Part shown: positions 61,258 through 64,000 of the stretch, in pieces
Position numbering within the stretch: the first letter of the stretch is position 1
Layout of the letters: each line of letters starts with the position of its first letter
From: Cytophagales bacterium UBA2561
GTDB taxonomy: Bacteria > Bacteroidota > Bacteroidia > Cytophagales > Thermoflexibacteraceae
Length of the DNA: 64,000 nt
Direction: 5' to 3'
NCBI GenBank assembly: GCA_002340355.1
Contig: DDLX01000040.1
Coordinates: 124,001-188,000 of the forward strand
Program-made: the position numbers and the translations under genes
The notes under the pieces: generated by a model
Database searches by the model: none
What the model saw: the letters and a program-made list of their open reading frames with translations, nothing else
Told to the model about the DNA's origin: nothing

Positions 61258-62190
61258 ATGATGCGACTATCCTTTTTTTTAAACGTTTTAGGGGGAATTT
61301 TGGGACTGTTACTTTACAGTTGCCAAACTAATTCTGAAGACACAGACGTATCTAAACCTATACTCATCAGTACTTCCTCATCGGAACGATGTTTTGAGTA
61401 TAAGGGACAAGGAAGACGAGTATATATTCGTATGAATATTACAGATTCCTCAGTAACAGGAAACTATAAAGAGTTTGTACGGGATGATATTCGTGCAGAA
61501 TATTTTACCAAGAGTTCAAAGTTTCAGGCAACTCGTCAAGAAGAAGCGCTAGATGTTTTTTTAACTAATGAAAGTGGAATTCAAAGTCGGGCAGTTTGGT
61601 ATTTATTAAGCAATGCTAACCAGCTCAAAACCAGAAAATATCGTTGTGTTGCTGTACCATGTGTAGCTTCATCGGATACTAGAAAAGAAGAAATTAAAGA
61701 AACTCAAGATTACATTCAATTAATAAATAATCATTTAAGAGGGTTAGTTCAAAGAAATAAGAATTATGAAAGTAATTCCCACACAGTACACGGAAAAATT
61801 TTGGCATATCAGAAAGAAAAACAAATCTTAAAGCTAGTTGATGAGCAAAAAAGTGAAGATGGAACAACTACCACTACTTATTATTTTTCGGAAAAACGAG
61901 GACTTATTGCGATTCAACATATCCAACAACGTCCTTCTTCTGAAACTCGTCAAGAAATTCGGGTAGAAGAACTCTTCTTTAAAGACCAAAAACTAATTGC
62001 TGTGTTAGAAAAATTCAAGTTACATCCTGTCGAACAAACTATTAATCTACAAAATATGATGGCATCAGACATTACTGAAAATATTAGTAGTATGTTAGAT
62101 GTCAAGTCGAAACGACACACTGAAGAAGCCCATGCAGTCATAGGTTTTCTGCATTCCTCTAAAAGTTATGATGAGTTTTTTAGTCACTAA
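61258..62190 (+). CDS. Hypothetical lipoprotein
   Basis: The 310-aa protein has a lipobox at LLLYSC (Cys22), then a beta-rich N-terminal domain (ERCFEYKGQGRRVYIRMNIT, SSVTGNYKEFVRDDIRAEYF) that resembles small lipocalin-like or DUF-type lipoproteins of Bacteroidota. The C-terminal part includes long helices. Function unknown; divergent from the deacetylase gene. Confidence 0.7.
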   Translation: MMRLSFFLNVLGGILGLLLYSCQTNSEDTDVSKPILISTSSSERCFEYKGQGRRVYIRMNITDSSVTGNYKEFVRDDIRAEYFTKSSKFQATRQEEALDVFLTNESGIQSRAVWYLLSNANQLKTRKYRCVAVPCVASSDTRKEEIKETQDYIQLINNHLRGLVQRNKNYESNSHTVHGKILAYQKEKQILKLVDEQKSEDGTTTTTYYFSEKRGLIAIQHIQQRPSSETRQEIRVEELFFKDQKLIAVLEKFKLHPVEQTINLQNMMASDITENISSMLDVKSKRHTEEAHAVIGFLHSSKSYDEFFSH

Positions 62191-62366
62191 CTAAAAGTTC
62201 AACTCATCTAGATGATGACTATTATTAAATATGTAGACTCAAGCTCTTCATATTCCTTTCACGAAACCGAAAAATCCTTCTGATTTTAACATTTTTTTGA
62301 GAAATTTATCGAATTTCACCTGAAAATCTGTACTTTTACCAAACTACCTATTCTAATTTGTTGGTA

Positions 62367-63161
62367 ATGAATGTAACAAAAATTATTTCGTCGGTTTTAG
62401 AATTGACCAAACAAGCAGGCGACTTCGTCTGCCAAGAAGCCCAACGGTTTGACCGTGCCAGAGACACTGAGTTCAAAGGCGTGAATAATATGGTTTCGTA
62501 TGTGGACAAAGAATCGGAGAAATTATTGGTCAATGGATTAAGCAAAATTCTTCCCGAAGCAGGATTTATTGCGGAGGAAGGAACAGGTGAACCCAAGCAA
62601 GGCGGACTCAACTGGGTAGTTGATCCCTTGGATGGTACGACGAACTTTGTGCATCAAATTCCAACTTATTCAGTTAGTGTGGCTTTAATGGATGGAAATA
62701 ACATTTTGTTAGGAGCAGTTTATGAGCCAAATCGCCAAGAAATGTTTCATGCGCTCAAAGATAGTGGTGCATTTCTCAACCAAAAGCCAATTCAAGTTTC
62801 TACTGTAAATACATTAGCAGAAAGCTTGATTGCAACGGGATTCCCCTACGATTATTCCGAAAAAATGCCTGACTTTCTGCAATTGTTATATACTTTTATT
62901 ACTAAAGCACACGGTTTTCGGCGAATTGGTTCGGCAGCAGTCGATTTGGCATATGTAGCTTGTGGGCGTTTCGAAGGATTTTATGAATATAGCCTCAAAC
63001 CTTGGGATGTGGCGGCGGGTTCGCTAATTGTCCAAGAAGCTGGGGGCGAAGTCAGTGACTTTCGGAATAGTGATAACTTCGTTTTTGGGGGACAAATCCT
63101 TGCTGCAGGAAATATTCATGCCGAAATGTACCAAGTCCTCAAAGATCACTTTCAGATTTAA
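62367..63161 (+). CDS. Inositol monophosphatase-family protein
   Basis: From the ATG at 62367 (MNVTKIISSVLELTKQAGDF) the product is 264 aa; TTG codons upstream are less likely. Motifs are complete: FIAEEGTGE (metal Glu), WVVDPLDGTTNFVH (DPLDGTTNF), and LKPWDVAAGSLIVQEAGG (WDxAAG). Members hydrolyse inositol phosphates or, as CysQ-like enzymes, 3'-phosphoadenosine nucleotides. The spacing favours the SuhB/IMPase branch. Confidence 0.93.
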   Translation: MNVTKIISSVLELTKQAGDFVCQEAQRFDRARDTEFKGVNNMVSYVDKESEKLLVNGLSKILPEAGFIAEEGTGEPKQGGLNWVVDPLDGTTNFVHQIPTYSVSVALMDGNNILLGAVYEPNRQEMFHALKDSGAFLNQKPIQVSTVNTLAESLIATGFPYDYSEKMPDFLQLLYTFITKAHGFRRIGSAAVDLAYVACGRFEGFYEYSLKPWDVAAGSLIVQEAGGEVSDFRNSDNFVFGGQILAAGNIHAEMYQVLKDHFQI

Positions 63162-63343
63162 ACAGCCTACTTATTGTTCCAAAACCATGTATTTGGTCTG
63201 AAACCCGTAAGAAAAGTCGATTTTATTGACTTTTTATGGTGTGATATGTTTTATATTTTCCCCATTAGCTTCTTACTTCTGTATAATTTTACATTGATTT
63301 TCAATGAATTTCAATTTTTTTGTATTAGTAAAAATGAAAAACG

Positions 63344-64000
63344 ATGAATGAATTAGAAACCGCTACGTTAGAAATATCGACTCGCCTAACTGAGAAATCT
63401 CGTTTGCCTGAGATTGACTTTCAGAACTTAAATTTCGGAAGAGTTTTTTCTGACCATGTGTTTTTAGCGGATTATCAAAATGGACGTTGGCAAAATTTAC
63501 GTATTCAACCTTACGAAACTTTGCCACGACTCACACCTGCGAATGCGTGTTTACATTATGGGCAGTCAGTCTTTGAAGGATTGAAAGCCTATACCAATAC
63601 CGAAAAAGAAGTGATTTTATTCCGTGCAGATGAAAACTGGAAGCGTCTCAATAAATCTGCCGTGCGGATGTGTATCCCACAAATCCCAAAAGAAATTTAT
63701 AAGGAAGGCATGAGAATGCTATTGGATATGGATAGAGGCTGGATTCCACCTATGGATGGAGCTTCATTGTACATCCGTCCCTTGATTTATGCCAAAGATA
63801 ATTCCTTAGGTGTTCGCCCTTCGGATACGTATCAGTTTGTCATTTTGACGGGACCTGTTGGAGCTTATTATGGAGAACCTGTTAAAGTTAAGGTAGAAAC
63901 TCATTTTTCGAGAGCTTGTGAAGGCGGAATGGGAGCTGCAAAATCTGCAGGAAATTATGCAGGTTCATTATATCCTGCTCAGTTAGGATTGGAAGAAGGT
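63344..64000 (+). CDS. ilvE: Branched-chain amino acid aminotransferase, 3' end outside window
   Basis: The first 219 codons are present, starting at the ATG at 63344. Class IV PLP aminotransferase features of the longer BCAT type II are visible: HYGQSVFEGLKAYTNTEKEV, LFRADENWKRLNKSAVRMCI, SLYIRPLIYA and GGMGAAKSAGNYAGSL with the PLP lysine. It transaminates the branched-chain keto acids. The gene runs off the window end. Confidence 0.94.
   Translation, partial: MNELETATLEISTRLTEKSRLPEIDFQNLNFGRVFSDHVFLADYQNGRWQNLRIQPYETLPRLTPANACLHYGQSVFEGLKAYTNTEKEVILFRADENWKRLNKSAVRMCIPQIPKEIYKEGMRMLLDMDRGWIPPMDGASLYIRPLIYAKDNSLGVRPSDTYQFVILTGPVGAYYGEPVKVKVETHFSRACEGGMGAAKSAGNYAGSLYPAQLGLEEG

Noticed and set aside
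1..64000. CRISPR arrays, prophage or rRNA genes
   Set aside because: No regularly spaced repeats, no phage structural or integrase genes and no rRNA were found; only one tRNA is present.

Overview
The window is an AT-rich chromosomal stretch from a Bacteroidota bacterium, most likely order Cytophagales. The evidence is TAnnTTTG-type -7 promoter boxes, few Shine-Dalgarno sequences, many lipoproteins and OmpA/TPR/GIN-domain envelope proteins, SiaB/SiaC-family pairs and a bacteriophytochrome. No species assignment is possible from the sequence alone. Most of the window is housekeeping sequence, broken by three accessory patches.

Layout. 0-2.6 kb: the 5' end of a UDP-glucuronate decarboxylase gene, then an isolated ribosomal trio rplC-rplD-rplW (L3-L4-L23) that ends in a strong terminator instead of continuing into rplB. 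2.6-6.6 kb: a Nif3-like protein, a MITE-like element, a TPR protein and a CruF-type carotenoid protein. 6.6-12.0 kb (accessory patch 1): an XRE regulator divergent from a two-gene PRTase-CE/NADAR module; a TumE-type toxin-antitoxin pair between two broken copies of an XRE regulator tail; a promoter-like block present three times; two candidate structured RNAs; and a second XRE regulator divergent from a small unknown gene. 12.0-14.2 kb: lipoprotein, rsmG, MscS channel. 14.2-15.9 kb (accessory patch 2): a DUF4365 nuclease-fold protein with an unknown 362-aa partner. A candidate small RNA follows at about 16.1 kb, then a SulP anion transporter.

18-33 kb: several small unknown proteins, recO and prmA, then an exported CHAT protease-like TPR protein next to an exported caspase-like TPR protein. 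These are followed by a bacteriophytochrome hybrid kinase with its heme oxygenase (bphP-bphO) and two tandem SiaB/SiaC pairs. 33-39 kb: ribF, truB, tRNA-Ala(GGC), a UvrD/PcrA helicase and proB.

39-42.6 kb (accessory patch 3): a DUF1016/YhcG nuclease-domain protein divergent from four tandem miniature XRE repressors of 57-60 aa. Next come small unknown genes, a duplicated gene fragment and GC-richer hairpins. 42.7-64 kb: aminopeptidase P, metG, a membrane-anchored LuxR-type regulator, a 1311-aa lipoprotein with degenerate G-x-G-Y repeats, an OmpA/PD40 lipoprotein, argC, a HAD phosphatase, a GIN-domain protein, trpB-trpA, coaE overlapping a YbbR/CdaR-like gene, a polysaccharide deacetylase, a lipoprotein, an inositol monophosphatase and the start of ilvE.

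The strongest candidates for little-described biology are the PRTase-CE/NADAR module, the DUF4365 plus 362-aa pair, the four-copy mini-XRE array, and the repeated promoter block that precedes the TA pair and two hairpin RNAs. All family names come from motifs recognised by eye. No database search or structure prediction was run.
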